A stretch of 64,000 nt of DNA from Rallus limicola (GCA_022605955.1 JAKCOZ010000005.1:434001-498000), one strand, 5' to 3'. Counted from the first letter of the stretch, positions 1 to 13,302 are shown. Translations and numbers: made by a program. Notes: a model not told the origin generated them from the sequence alone.

Positions 1-2228
1 TTTTACTACCATTCCTCAAGGGGCAGAAAGAACTAGTGGATAACTGCATCTCAAAATTCAAATGAGACACAAATTAAGGAATACTACACAGGCCTGGTGT
101 GCAATGCTGCTATTGTGGATGCTGCTTCAGTTTATAACAGACTTAGATAAGATAATGAGATCAAAATTCACACATCAGAAAATTAACTATTAATAAGACT
201 ATATGATTTATTGCTCAATTAAGTTTGGGAAAAAATTACAGTATATTTACAGAACAGAAGATAAAAGAAACTAGCATTTTTACTCATTGTTAACCTCACT
301 TCTATGAATGACACAAAACTTCACAGAACATGTGAGAAGCAAATAGATCCCAAAACCAAGTAACTATATGACCAAACTGTTTAGCTGTTCCAAAACTTAC
401 TCAGTAAGAATTCCTGACTGGTGTTTAGATTGCAGATTTTAAGCTCTGTCTTACTTTATCAATGCAGGTACAGATCTCATACATTGTTGAGTTTCTTTGT
501 GCCTCCCTGTAGCCTTGTTTATGGGGGTGGATACTCAATCCTGGCTTTCCAGGAGTGGAGATCATCCAGCACTGTGGGCCAAGGGAGAGCACAGGAAACA
601 GCCCATCCCCTGAGGCTGAATCTAAGACCTCTGTGCATTTGTAAGCCACTAGTACAACTGAAACCCATACAAACAAAACAGGATGGGGTCCCTTCAGCAA
701 ACCTTGCCCAAGTGGTCTCAGGATGGTTTGCATTCCTCAAAAGGAACAAGTGGTTCCACCACAGCAAGACACTGGAAGCATCACGTTTCAGAGTGAGTGC
801 CCATTGCTCCTTTTGAGTCCTCCCCCATCCTGATGTCTGCCTTTCTTGTCCTTCCACTCTGCCCACAGCTTAATATTAAGTTTATGGCATTCCTCACCAG
901 TGAGCCTGGCCCCAGCTGGACCACAACCACTACTCCTTGAGACAGGAGCACTACTGCTTTAGAGCAGCTTCCAAGCAGCCATGAATCAGGGATGCACAGC
1001 TCACTACCTCACTTCCCAGTGCCACAGCCACAAGTGTGGCAGCCAGCCAGAGCAGGTACACACAGCTGGGATTGCCCAGGCCCAGGGCACCAGCAAGTCC
1101 CGATCCAGAGCATGTTCTCAGGCTGCACTGGCAGGCAGGTTCTCTGGCTGAGCAGCAAGTCTTGTTCTGGGAAAGTCTTCAAGGCAAACACCTCAGGAAA
1201 AGTGTAGCAAGAGTAATAATGCAGCATAATTAAAAGTGACAGGACTCCCTGTGCCGAGTTTGACAAAATGGAATGAACAGTAGAATATCTACAGACAATT
1301 TAATAACAGATATTTTTGGATTTTCATCCATTAAATATATATGTCTTAATTCACTTTATATATATTTCCCAGTGTCAGTCAAGAGTAGATTTTTTTTTTA
1401 AAGCCCTTCTACATCCTAAATATAAACAATGATAACTGAAGAGATATTAAGGCCAGTTTAAGAGTTATTCCAAGGTGAAAAAGAAATAATGAGGTAAACA
1501 ACCACTAAAAAAAGTTAAAAATAAAAAGTAAGGGTTGTTTTTTCTTTTCAAAACTATCAGACAGCATGGATATCATAAAGTTACTGTGAGGAAAAGAAAT
1601 GAACCAGCATTTAGGGGTTAGGGTGTTTTTTTCAGGTTACATGTAAGTTTTAAACTGTATTTTCCTGAAACATGGATAATTACTGTATTACTGATTGGTA
1701 AGATTTAATTACTTTTAACTTTGCTTATTCAATTTAACTGTTTCAATTCTATCTACAGCCATTGTGTTAGACTTTACCATAATGGTATTTTGAGAAAGTA
1801 ATCTGCCAATAGGGACTTTATCTGAATGGCTAAGTATAAGACTTCACTCTAAAAAGCAATTGAAGAAATAAAACTGCAAGAGAAGACAAAACAACACGGG
1901 AGGAACTATTCGTTTCTGATGTACATCCTCTGGTCACAGTTTTATGATTCCTGCTTCAAATTTAAAATGGAGACAATTCAGTCAAACAAGATCACATTAT
2001 ATTTGTCCTTGCCCCTAAAGTTAGGGTAAGCTTTCAATATATTTGATTTACTTTAGATTAATATGAACCACAAAGACTTTCAGAACAAGGTATTGTGCTC
2101 TTCAGTATAGCAGGCAGCATCTGTTTTGTCTCACAGAATGGCAGCTACCGCTGCAGACTGCCAAGTCCCATAAATTTAATGTTGCAGTCTATAGAAAACG
2201 GGATCCTAATGGTTATATATCTATAGAC
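1..2228. other. intergenic, nothing recognised
   Basis: AT-rich DNA with a somewhat GC-richer patch at about 480-1180 that has short overlapping reading frames in several frames. None resembles a protein family I know, and no splice-linked series is visible. Confidence 0.6.
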
Positions 2229-2320
2229 AGAGATTCATGGTGTAAGAAAGGCCCATTCAATCATCTAGTTGGACTTCCTATATATTGAGGGCCTCTTAAA
2301 TTTCACACTGTAGCCCACAA
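2229..2320 (-). repeat. ancient CR1 LINE 3' fragment
   Basis: The stretch AATCATCTAGTTGGACTTCC and the following GGGCCTCTTAAATTTCAC fit the old amniote CR1 3'-end pattern (reads as ...ATCATCTAGTCTGACCTCC...GGCCATAGAATTTCACC... in reptile genomes). It is strongly diverged and lacks the short terminal repeats seen in the younger copies. Boundaries are approximate. Confidence 0.55.
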
Positions 2321-3956
2321 TGTAGAAGTAAATACATAGCTAGTCATCTTTATCACCTATGGCATTTTGTAATGAGCTTCAGAAGCCATACCAGCAGAGC
2401 CTGCAGGGCACACAGGGAAGGACTGCTACAGCTCTGAGGACAGAAGAAGGGTATCAGCCAGAACAGATGCTTTTCTCTAAACCTGTTTCTTCAAGCTCCC
2501 TTCCTTTCATGCCTCTGCTTCTTTCACATAAAAGCCTGGGTGTCCTCAGCCTGCAACCTTGAAAAGCTTCTGAAGTACAGACCAGCTTCCTCTGTAGCCT
2601 AACAAGCTGCAGCACTTGGAGCAGAAGTACTGGAGCAGGGGGAAACCAAGTCAGGCACTACAGGGAGAGCGAGGAAGATGGCAGGTCTGCATTTCTGACA
2701 GTGGGGTTTTGAGATTCTGGAGGCCTTTATTAAGCCAAAGTTTACTGGTGTCTATAAAGGCTGCAATTAGCATGTGCCAATCATAGTACATAGTAAGACA
2801 AATAGTGTCAACAGAGAAGACTTCAGGGGAAGCACTTGACTTGAAGGTCAAGGGCTTTACAGGGTAAAATCTGGTGTTACAACAGAAATCATGCCAGGTT
2901 TTGAGTGCAACCAGGAAGCCTAGAGTCTCCTGAAGCTGACTTCAGGATGGACCACAGCTACATGTTAAAAAAATATTTGCAGTCATGGTTTTACATTTGT
3001 GCCTGAGGGTATATAAGAAGATCTTTTTCCCCAAAGACCTCAACCTGCAGCGATTCATCTGTATTGCAGAGATTGCATTTAGCAGAATGAGACACAAATA
3101 TTTGTTTTAAAATGTTGCAGAAGCACACTTTGAAGTGCTATACCTTGACCTGTGACACCCTGGAAAAGACAGATTTGTTAAACTCTGCCTCCAGTATTCA
3201 GGTTTTGCCAGGCATAAGTGGCCCACTGAATTACGTGACTGTATCAGAGACAAGTATCTGCAAACTTGATCTCAGAGATGAGCTACTAATTCAGAGGTCC
3301 CTCCATTAAATACATGTGCTATATACAGCTTTCTGTCAATACAATACCTTTCTCTTCCTTTCCTGTATTCATTTCCACTGTCATTAAGCTTGCTTTCCAG
3401 AGAGTTACTTACTGTGTTTGCTCTTGGGTCACATGTTAATCTCTGCAAACTGTATGACATTTTGCATACTGCACACCTTGTCATAAATTGTTACTTACTC
3501 CATAGTATGGATCACCCCAGATTTCTAACCACTCTAAATACAGATAAAGTGGTTGCAGCGGCCACCAGTGACTCACAAAATAACATCAGCAGAAAGGAAG
3601 CCCTTCACAGAGATAAATAATAATTTCTTCTCAATCTGATGGGCATTAGGGAAAATATTTTAAAATTCAACAGGTATATTAAAATTCAAGCTACAAGTTT
3701 ACCAACACAACTTCTGGAGCTAGCCACAAATTCTAAGAAGGATAAGAAAATGTCACTGCACTACAAGATAAGGAGTCACTTAATCTTCCCTGTCTTATTC
3801 CATCCTTTGTTCAATTTCCTTTTATTAACACAAGGACAACAGGTTTCTTTAGGTCTTATTTATTTCCCTTTGCTGAAGCTCAGTTCCATAGTGAAAAACT
3901 ACGTAGCTGAGAGTTCACCCAGTGTCTGTCATTCCTTGTGACTGGTTTCCGAGGCA
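2321..3956. other. intergenic, nothing recognised
   Basis: Only short chance reading frames, with no recognisable repeats or genes. Confidence 0.55.
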
Positions 3957-3980
3957 CAAAATCTCTTCATATCAAGGATC

Positions 3981-4052
3981 AAGGATCTCTTCATATATAG
4001 AATCAAGGATCTCTTCATATATAGAATCAAGGATCTCTTCATATATAGAATC
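3981..4052. repeat. 24-bp tandem repeat, three perfect copies
   Basis: Three identical consecutive 24-base units run from 3981 to 4052, each beginning AAGGATCTCTTCATATATAG and ending AATC. A diverged partial copy precedes them at about 3957-3980. The array runs directly into the CR1 3' terminus (ATCATAGAATG), and the last four bases of each unit resemble the CR1 terminal repeat. Confidence 0.9.
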
Positions 4053-4365
4053 ATAGAATGCTTTAGGTTGGAAGGCAGCTTTACAGGTCATCTAGTCCAA
4101 CCCCACCCCCACCCCCACCCCCCACACCCCTCCTCCCCCCCCACCCCCCCCCCCCCCCATGCAGTAAGCAGGGATGCCTTCACTAGATCAGGTCTCTCAG
4201 AGACCCATCAAGCCTGACCTGGAATATCTCCAGGGATGGGGCCTCCACTGTGTCTCTGGGCAACCTGTTCCAGAGATCTACCACCCTAGTATTGAAGAAC
4301 TTTTTCCTAATATCCAACCTAGATCCCCTTTTTCAAGTTTGAAACTGTTTCCCTTCATCCTCTTG
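4047..4365 (-). mobile_element. CR1 LINE 3' end, interrupted by a solo LTR
   Basis: Read on the minus strand this is a CR1 3' portion. On the plus strand it begins AGAATCATAGAATG and includes GGTTGGAAGG, CATCTAGTCCAACCCC and CAGGGATGGGGC, all typical of bird CR1 tails. A C-rich expansion at about 4085-4159 replaces the usual short C run. The element is split by the LTR at 4366-4728 and continues at 4735. Confidence 0.9.
4085..4159. repeat. C-rich low-complexity expansion inside CR1
   Basis: About 75 bases made almost wholly of C with a few A and T, including CCCCCA units and a long pure-C run at the end. It sits where CR1 copies normally have a run of about six C. Confidence 0.9.
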
Positions 4366-4734
4366 TGTGGAGGAATGGCTAGCTAACAGAGGCCACATAG
4401 ACATGGGCCAGCTGTCCGAGCTGGAATTTGGGAGTCATCATACACAGCTAGTCTAGCTGCTGATATGAACTGGACGTGCTATTCCTGGATACCTGAGTTG
4501 CAAACAACAGGATGCCTCTCTGATTCAGGCGTGAGAAAAGGGGGGTGTAGCTGACCACCGATGAAGAGCTAAGGGCAGGACTGACCTTAAAAATAATAAC
4601 CAATAATGAGCTTGGCTTTTGCAATATGTAATGAGCTAATTAGAACTATTATAAAAGATGACTGTACCAGTCAATAAACGGAGATTGCTGATCACTCGCA
4701 TCGAGTGTTCGAGTCTTCCCTCGCAACACTATTG
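4360..4734. repeat. 6-bp target-site duplication around the LTR
   Basis: CTCTTG at 4360-4365 and CTATTG at 4729-4734 flank the LTR with one mismatch. CR1 has CTAT at the corresponding place, so CTATTG is probably the original site. Confidence 0.7.
4366..4728 (+). mobile_element. solo LTR of an endogenous retrovirus, nested in CR1
   Basis: A 363-bp LTR starts TGTGGAGGAATGG and ends TCCCTCGCAACA. It has a TATA-like TATAAAAG at 4650-4657 and an AATAAA signal at 4673-4678, very close together, which implies a short R region as in alpharetrovirus-type LTRs. The 6-bp target duplication also fits that group. No internal retroviral sequence is present, so it is a solo LTR left by recombination. Confidence 0.8.
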
Positions 4735-4805
4735 CTACACGCCTTCATGAACAGTTCTTCTCCAGCTTTCTTGTGGGTACCTATATGCAGTGGGGAAGGC
4801 TAGAC
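4735..4805 (-). mobile_element. CR1 LINE, remainder beyond the nested LTR
   Basis: The sequence resumes the interrupted CR1 with TTCTTCTCCAGCTTTCTTG and GGGGAAGGCT, which follow in order in other CR1 copies (compare 15531-15575 in this window). The match fades after about 4805. Confidence 0.75.
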
Positions 4806-7800
4806 AGGCTTCCTCCACTTTTCACATAGGAGGCACAGTGCACCACTCCCTGGATACCAGTTACCCCAGCATCACTGACCATCCCTCTGGTGTTGTGTAA
4901 TCTTGTGGTTTGTCCTCACTGGGTAGATGAATTTTCTAGAACCACACCATGTTTCAGTGGGAAAAATAAACAATCCAACAAGAGCCATTTTCCTATTAGT
5001 CTGACTAATTTTACACCCTTTTATCATCAAGCAAATAGAAAGCTGTATTCATCCTCACAGTCCAGGCACACAGAGGCAAAAGGAAAGAGTTGCAAAGAAA
5101 AAACACAAAGCCTACAGGACACCAACAAGAGCATTTTCTTCTCATCATAGCATCAATGAGATCTGAAACATTCCCTATGTTCAAATGGCTACTCTCTTGT
5201 CTTACTTCTCCTGTGCCACACTTACACTGCTGTCAGAAGGTTGCTGTTGCTGCTTTCCTTTTTGTAGAATTCCCATAAAAATGTTGCAGAACATCCCACA
5301 GCTCTTGCAGAAATCCACAGTTGTGAGCCCAGAGGTTGCTGAGGTGGTTCCAAAGCAAGTTATAAGTGTTCATTACGAGTGGTGCTCAAAGCTTTGATTG
5401 TGGAATTATCCTAGTAACAGGAATAAAAACACAGTTGATGCAACAAGTAGTAAAAAAATGTCATGTGAGACCCCCTGCTCTCCAATTTCAGATGTGTGTT
5501 TGGTTGATGTTCACATCCACTACATATTTTCACATTTAAAAAAAAACCCCAAACACCAGAAATACAACCAGATGCAAGGCAGGTGTATTTACACAGGTGT
5601 GATATGGAATGATGCCAGTTAGTTTAAAACTCTTTTATTGTCAGGCAGCCCTTCCTGAGGACAGGAGACTTGGTGCACAATTAGTGAATGTTACTGAACT
5701 GCCCAGGTTTCCTTGATGTCTCTCCTGTATTTTCCTTCATTCCCTCTGACACGTTGATCCAATACACTGCCTAGGTGTGGGATAAATATGGCATGCCCAT
5801 GCTTCTCACCAGTACTGAGTGACTTTCCTTATGCTTGCTTTCCTGAAGGAATGGCTGTCCTCAGAAAGGATCTACCTCCTTTTCTGAGTTAAATTTTGTA
5901 ATAAAGTCAGAACTTTGTTCTATTTTGTGGATTCTCACACATAAATTTCTTTTTATCTCATAAGTCAATTAAATCATAAGGAATCTTGCAACATTATGTG
6001 ATGTATGTGTGGGGCAATATATAAATGTCAAGTCTGGCTGCTGCAGGCTAGCAGGGTAATGCTGCTTATGAAATATGTTTTAGGAACAGCAAAGGCCAGA
6101 CTATTTCTAGGCTGGAGTTTACTAGTGACTTAAATGCCCTTATCCCTGAAGTCAGGCAACACATAAGCTGGAATTAAAGTTGTGACATTTCCAATTATTT
6201 TCAAGCAAAAACATGCACCTTCAGGGATAACATTTAAAGAAAACAGAAACAATAGACAACAAACTTTTCTTTCCTTCTGCGTTTTAAATATTTGGAAGAG
6301 CAATAAAATCTTCTATTGCAAAGGCACCGACGAGCTATTAGCTAACTAACTGAGCAGATACATGCTTTTATCATATAATGGGGGAAAATACATATAATTC
6401 CTCACTATTATGGAAGATGTTATTTGCTAGGGAAGCCACCATTTTAATGGACCAGGATCAAAGACTGGACTTCTAGCTGGGCTGAATTTCTGTTACATTG
6501 ATAACGTCAAAGTCCCCTTCCCACTCTTCTTACTGGAAGTGTGGTGAGTTCCCAGGAGAGATGGTTACTGGAAAAACCCTCCTCACATGAATTTCATATA
6601 ACTTTATATTACTGAATTTCATCTAATCTGTGTTGCTTCTATGCTCAAGGGAAACCACTGCCTCCTGAGTGCTGTTCTGGCCCTTTTCTATATTGAAAGC
6701 CCTTTCCAGAATTGCCACAAGTAAATTTTATCAGCAGACACATCCTTTTTTATCACAAATATTAATGAAACAAAAAATGGGATCATCATGCAGTGGGCAA
6801 GGAGTATGGCAAGGAGATTAAACACACTCCACAAACTGAAACCCAATCTTAGTTTTCAGTAGCAGCAAGGGTGTTGAAGATGAGGGCAAAAGCATGATTG
6901 CTAATGGAACTGAGGATCTCAAAAGTAGAATAACAGCTTCTGGGGAAGAAGCAAACACCCACCCAGTTATCCCAATAAAATGTATTATATAGTTCATCCC
7001 AGAGGTGCAAGAAACCCAGTAGATTGAGTCACAAGCTGAGCAGTAAGGATTTTTAAGGATTTTTCAATTTGAAAAATATTACATGACTGGGAACTGAGAG
7101 GTAATACCTTTATGGAATGCGTAAAAATTAATGCATGCTAGTGCTGGTCCACTACTCTGACCTAAATAAAGAACTAGAAAAAATATTTGAAGTAAGGGGA
7201 AGAGGGGAGAAAATTAGATCTGCACGTTCCTTAATAAGAACTAATTTTCAGGATGATAGATTAATATGACTGGACAAAACATCTGTCACAGAATAGCAGG
7301 GAAAATGTTGGGATACATTTTAATCATCTTGCAGCAGCTCCCTCTTGCTGGTGCTACAGATGTCCAGACCACCCAAAGCAAGCAGCTTCCACTAATAAAG
7401 CATGAAAAGGAAGTGACCCAGAGACAATGAAACCTCAAGTGGTGTTTGCTAGAAAACAGATTGGCTAGTGATCCCAGGGTAGCAGAGAAGTATAAAGAGG
7501 AAGATAAGGACAGCAGAGGCATTCTCTCCACTAGCCATTTTCTAGACTGTGACACTGCATATGAGGACAGCCCAGGTTTAGTTGTGAGGCAGTCCAGGCA
7601 ACTGCATCTCTATGGTCCTGACTGGATTCCTCCTGTTTTATTCCATCCACACTTGAAGAATTGAATGAGCAACCTTACCCTCTGCCTCTTGAAGAGGTTA
7701 TATTACCTTCCTAGGGACTTCATGAGAACAGGATTGTTAATGCAGCATCTGTATCTGGAGTACACATATTTTCCATGTGCTGTTCCCACAGAAGAGAAAA

Positions 7801-8863
7801 TACATGATGCACTATGTATTTCCTTGTGTGTTACCATCAAACCTCAGCCAAATAAACTATTATCAGGGTGGAAACCTAAAGGTACATCAGCTGTGAACCA
7901 GTGACAAGCACTAAATATCACAGTCTCTAACTTTCAAGCCTTCCATCAGTAATCTAAAGCATGTGCCTTTACTATCTATAGCCACTGTATTTCTCTTCAG
8001 TATCTTTCCCTTGCTGAAACACTTCCAGCTGGCCAATGGAAATAAATCTGCACACCAAGGAGGCCTTGCTGGGCATCCTGGGGACTCAATGGCTCGACTA
8101 TGGAAAAGACAGCCATGCTGTCCTTTAAGAAGACTGGCAGAAGATGCTGCAGAGGAACATCAGACCAAGTGCCAAAAGGATAAACTTTACCCCAAGCAGT
8201 AATAAAGCAATTGATAAGTGTTTGGGATTTTAGTATTTGAGACTAGGCAACTAATACTTTATTTACGTGTGGGGATAAAACAGGCAAAAATCAGCAGGAC
8301 TCTTTAATGTGTTTTTTGGAATGTATCTTCTTAATGTACTTCTTTCTAAAATCAAAATGTGTATCTTAGTTATTTCTCTGCACTTCACAGATGATCACTA
8401 TTACAAAAGGGATATATAATTTTTTTCATAGCAATGTTTGAGTCTGCTTTTTGTCAGTTCAAGCTCAAGTTTAAAATAAAACCAGAATGATGCTGGTAAA
8501 CCAAATTGCTTAGGCATACAGGGTGGTGCATTTCTTTGCCTTCTGACTGTTGGCAGCTGGGCAAAAGGCTCCTGATGAAACGCAGCCGAATTATTAGCCT
8601 CCAGCAGTGTGGCCTTTAAAGCAAAGAGTGAAAAACATCACAAAAAAAAGTACAATCCCAATGCACTTTTGACAGAGGTGTTGGGCAAGTGGGGACTCAG
8701 CAGAGGCTGAAGAAGGAGAAATACAATAAAAACTTTTTTTAAAAGCACTGGGTGAAGAGGTATGGGAGCTATCATAGCATTTCTGCAGCAGGGAAGATGT
8801 CAAGTTGGGAGGAAATTCACCAACCAGACAGAGAAGCTACTCTTAGGATGAGTAATGGGATCA
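4806..8863. other. intergenic, nothing recognised
   Basis: AT-rich sequence with short chance reading frames only. No transposon ends, RNA genes or conserved coding blocks were recognised. Confidence 0.5.
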
Positions 8864-9257
8864 TGTGGTGGTTCAGCCCCAAGCAGTGACTGAGCCCTAC
8901 ACACCAGTCACTTGCTCCCAACAGGAGAAATAGGCAGAGCCTCCTTGGGTTGGGATAAGGACAGTTCACTGACAAAAGCACCATGAACATAGAACAATAA
9001 CAGCCAATTACACGCACACCCAGCAATAACATGAAGTACTTACCTGCAGAGTAGCTTACATGCTGCAGGACCCAAGGACTGGCCTGACACCCCAGCCACA
9101 TTCAGCCTGCCCTGGAAACACTCAGGAGCACCCCTTCCCCAACCAGCCCCTTTTATGGGGCAGTGATGTCAGGTGGTATGGGAACAGCCCGGGCTGACTC
9201 AGCTCATCTGGGCTGCTGCTTGGGGAGGTTGATTCTGGCCTGGCCAGAACCAGGACA
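8864..9257 (-). mobile_element. solo LTR, same family as the 60-kb LTR
   Basis: Read on the minus strand it starts TGTCCTGGTTCTGGCCAGG and ends GAACCACCACA. It contains CCCCATAAAAGGGG as a TATA-type site near 9150 and an AGTGAACTGTCC segment where the 60-kb copy has AGTAAACTGTCC. It aligns along its whole length with 60061-60457, with many substitutions. No primer-binding site follows it, so it is a solo LTR. No clear target duplication is seen. Confidence 0.8.
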
Positions 9258-12200
9258 GACTGAAAGATTAGCAACGCTGTCAGTCTGTCCCAGCTGGGCA
9301 GTAGTAGGGGAAGCAGGTCTTCTGACTCATGTGCAGGGCTTGAAGTGGGATCTCTACAGTTCTAGATTAATTGCTCAAGAATGATGCATTTCAAAAAAAT
9401 TCATCATCACCATGGCCACTTCTTGTGTTAAAAATTACTGACAGCAGAAATAATGTTGTTGTCATGTATCATAACACGTAACATGTTCTTTTATACAACT
9501 AAAAAAAAAAAAAAAAGGGTTGTATCGCACTTATGTTTCCTCCCTCAATACATTTTGAAGGCTTGGGTCTTGGTTGATGGATGCAGGGAGATGTAGGCAC
9601 TACTGAAGTACTAAACTCCTGATTAGCAATTGTTGGGATATTTCCATTCTGATTTTTTTCCACAACCATTTTAGCCATGCCTCCTGTGAATTGATAAAAA
9701 CAACATGGAATTGTAGGACTCTTGATCTTCATCCTGGAAATGCACAGCTAAAAAGGACTTCAGGCCTTGGAAACACTCAGCTTAATTTCCCTGCTCTTGC
9801 TGCATCAATTACTTCAATATATTTTCAGAAGTTTTATTTACAGCAACCTTATCTGCAACATGATCCAAAGACTAGGTTAATTGCTGGTATTTATTTCTTG
9901 CTGGCCTGTCTGGGTATGTGGTGCTCACAAAAACCAATGACCACCAATCAGTTTGAAAGTACTTCTCTCCCAAGCATGAATTAAAGCAGCTGGTTTAGCG
10001 TTACTTACTTGGAGTGCTTGCTCTCATGCTTTGGGATTTGTCGGGGGTTTATTCCATTTTATTTTACATTTGTGGCTAGTAGAATGGGGAGAAAGGAACA
10101 AAGACCATATGGCATAGCTGAAAAAACCTGCATTTTCCTCCTGGCTCTGTAAGAAGGTATCTCAAGCCCTCCAGCTTTGCTATTGTCCTATGTCTCTCCC
10201 ACTGGAACAATAAGGCAGCCCTGTGGAGCGTAATTTGGGGATACCTGCTGGGTGCATTGCTCCTGTCACTGGGATTGAGAGTTGAATCCAGACTCTTAGA
10301 ACTAAGGACGATTGCAATAACCAGGCAGTGGCTGATAACATGTCTAGGCCTAAGAAGCTGAAAAACAGAAGCAAAAAAAACCTCATTAATTTTGTGTTGG
10401 CGAAATGGAAATCAGCTGGGCCGTGGCAAAAGCACAGAGAAGAGTTTGTCTGCCAGGGAGCAGAGCTTGACAAAGGCAGAGGACAAACCAGGGAAGCCGG
10501 TGTCTTGGGAACCTAGCTGGTGGAGCTGCAACAGCACACAAAAAGCAGGACAAGTATGGAAGGCAAGAGACACGGATGTCTGAGAGACTCAACAGCCAGC
10601 ACAGTGCAAGTACTCTCCTCCTCGGCCTGCCTCTGAAGGGCCCTCCTGTCAGGCTGAACAAGAGATGAAAGCTACCAGTGCATGAACCCTCGGCTGCTCT
10701 GCTGCAGTGAGCACCTCGAGGGTTCAGCCAAACCACACTGGCTCCAAGGGGCTTCGTGCCAAGACCCTGACCATGGCCACTGACCCCAGAAACTCAACCG
10801 TGTGCCCAGAGCTTTTCCTGACAAGTTCCTCTGCAGCGCTGCTATTTCTCTGTAGGAAGCATGCGTTTAGGCTAGAGATCTTCCTGCAAACCACTAGCTT
10901 GTTTGAACAGTAAAGCTTTCTTTTGAGAGGGAGAAACCCTCACAGCTCCTGATTTCTCTGTGTGTGTGATGGGGAGAGTATTTATTATCATAAGTGCTCC
11001 TCTAAGGTGTATTTGGTTTTATGGAAAGAAACTAATTAGTCATATCTTTCTCCAGTACCAGCTACGTTAGTTGTGCAAAACTCAAACTGTATCAGTGTTT
11101 ACAATGCATGCAAATAACACAGGAGTGGCAAAAATAGAGGAAAAACAGTATTTTCTCTACACCTTACTCTCTGTTTTAATAGAAAACACAATCAGTGCTA
11201 CCGTGTACAAGTGTAATATTCCCTGGGTAAAGCAGAACTCTACTGCATCTGCCTATTTATTGCTCAGTAAATTAATGCTGGCTGGGTGAGTGCTGCATGA
11301 CAGCCGTTCAACAGTGGGGCAACATTGCCACCGTGTGCTCTGCGCTGAGAATCGGTTAAATGGTGTTGATACAGTTACTCTTCTTTTTCCCTTGTTTTAG
11401 AGAAATAAGGAGGGGGAAAAAAAAAGGTAATTAAATAATTTCTCCCCCAACGTATATGTTTTTATTGTGGCCATAGATACTGGAAAAGAGTGCCCACAGC
11501 ACTTTGTGACTTTTTAGATGATATTCAGCAAGCTCCACATTGATCTTCTAATCCCGCTGCCCAAACTGAATCACACATTTGCTCTCACCCCTTTAATCTT
11601 TCTTGCCCAAGAGGAAAAAAAAGTCATATTTAGTTAGTGACCTTTGTTCTGTCCCCTTGTCACCTTTGCCTTACACCCTGCCCATCATCCATCCCTCTCT
11701 TAAGAGAGTCAGTCAGCTCGAAGCACGCTTGGGAGTCTGCTGTTCTCTATTCTCTGTGTTCTGGGGCACTATTGAGTCAGGAGCTAATGATCCCAGGCCT
11801 TTGTGGAAAATTCAAGAACTTAAACAATTGGGGGGGGGGGGGGGTTACCCTAAAAATGCTGGTTTTCTTCATTACTTTTGCTGAAACTGTCAAGCAGTAA
11901 CCCAAAGGAAATCACATTCCAGCTATGGTGGGAATGATTAGCCATACATGATTGAATTTATGAACCTGTGATGCTTTCAATCTTGACACAAGCCTCTTTC
12001 AGAAGGGTTAGGTCTTGACTGTGATGCTGATCCCAGCACTAACAGAGCTGCCAAGCCATCTATCTTTGACTTTCAACAACATCTGTGTTTTTAGGAAGAA
12101 GGCTAAATATTGAAAGTAGACCCTTAATGCAATCAAAACACAGTACTGTGGATGTACATTATATTTTGTTATTTTTCACTTGGGAGAACTAAAAGTATAC

Positions 12201-13302
12201 ATAAATGTATGGTATCTGTGGTGACAGGAACAACAGATTTAAATAATAAAAAAGGGAAAAGGGGATTTCTGTGTAATCCCTACTGAGGAGAAGGTAGAGG
12301 GCTACATTGGACCATTCATGTCACAGCTGCAAAAAGCAAATATGTGTTTGTACCAGTGGTGTGGAAAACAAATATGTTTACTTTCTCAGATACATTTACT
12401 GACTACACTCAGCCAATCATCACAGTCAAAGTCACTGAAGCTACAGTCCCCAGCTGGTCCAAAAGATGGGCACAACCACCTGCAGCCAGGGGAACAGGTA
12501 CTGTGTTAGCCCTTTTTAACATACTGCTCTATGAGCCACAAGCAGATCTGAAACCTGCCCTCAAGAAAGTCAATCTTTACTGAATTAAGTGGTGCAAAGT
12601 GCACCTCCCTTCCTAATGCCAGGCAACGTCAAGCAGCCATTCTGGTTACTGGCTTTGCCATCCTGGTCTATACTAAATGGATTTGCTGGTACTCAAGCCC
12701 AGGGTGCACATCTGACAGTGCTCCTTTGCATACTGATGTTCTGCAGCCCAATTCCATCACAAATCACAATGCTGGTTATTAAATCTAGTATTTCTAATTA
12801 AAGTAAATCTCTAAATAATGTAGAAAGCACTAGCTCAGAACATACCAGTCCTGCAGTGCAGCACTCACAGCCACAATTACATACTGCTGAAACACCTTTC
12901 TAGCACAGATTTGCCTTCACACTGCTGCAAGAAAGGTTCTCCTCCCAAGTTTTTCCCTATCCATAGTTACTAACTTCCTTTTACAAGCAAATCCCTCGCC
13001 AGTTAGCTCTTTTTGAAGAAATCAGGAAGACCTGAGAGCATGCAATGTATTGCTCCTCACTTATACAGGTTTTTATTGTCAGTGTTTAGGGCCATGGTAT
13101 ATTAGTAAAACCTGTGATGATATTTTATCTAAGCTTAGACAGCTATAAGTGAATTCACAAGAGAGGTTCTCTGGTGATGAACTCTTTCCTTTACTTTTCA
13201 GCTTTGGGATATTTGACTCTACAACTTGCCAGGAAAGACCCAGCAGACCTCAGTATGAAAAGCACAGCGCGGGCAAATACATTCCCAACAGGTGAGATCC
13301 AT
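9258..13302. other. intergenic, low-complexity runs only
   Basis: Contains a 16-base A run at 9501-9516, a 15-base G run at 11830-11844, a GC-richer patch at about 10400-10800, and a 9-bp inverted repeat (GAACCCTCG at 10684-10692, CGAGGGTTC at 10717-10725). No gene recognised. Confidence 0.5.

Noticed and set aside
421..866. Overlapping open frames on both strands in a GC-richer patch
   Set aside because: Open frames on both strands reflect composition; none matches a known protein or retroelement that I can name.
10684..10725. 9-bp perfect inverted repeat with 24-base loop
   Set aside because: Short arms of this kind are common by chance and nothing nearby suggests a hairpin RNA or transposon end.
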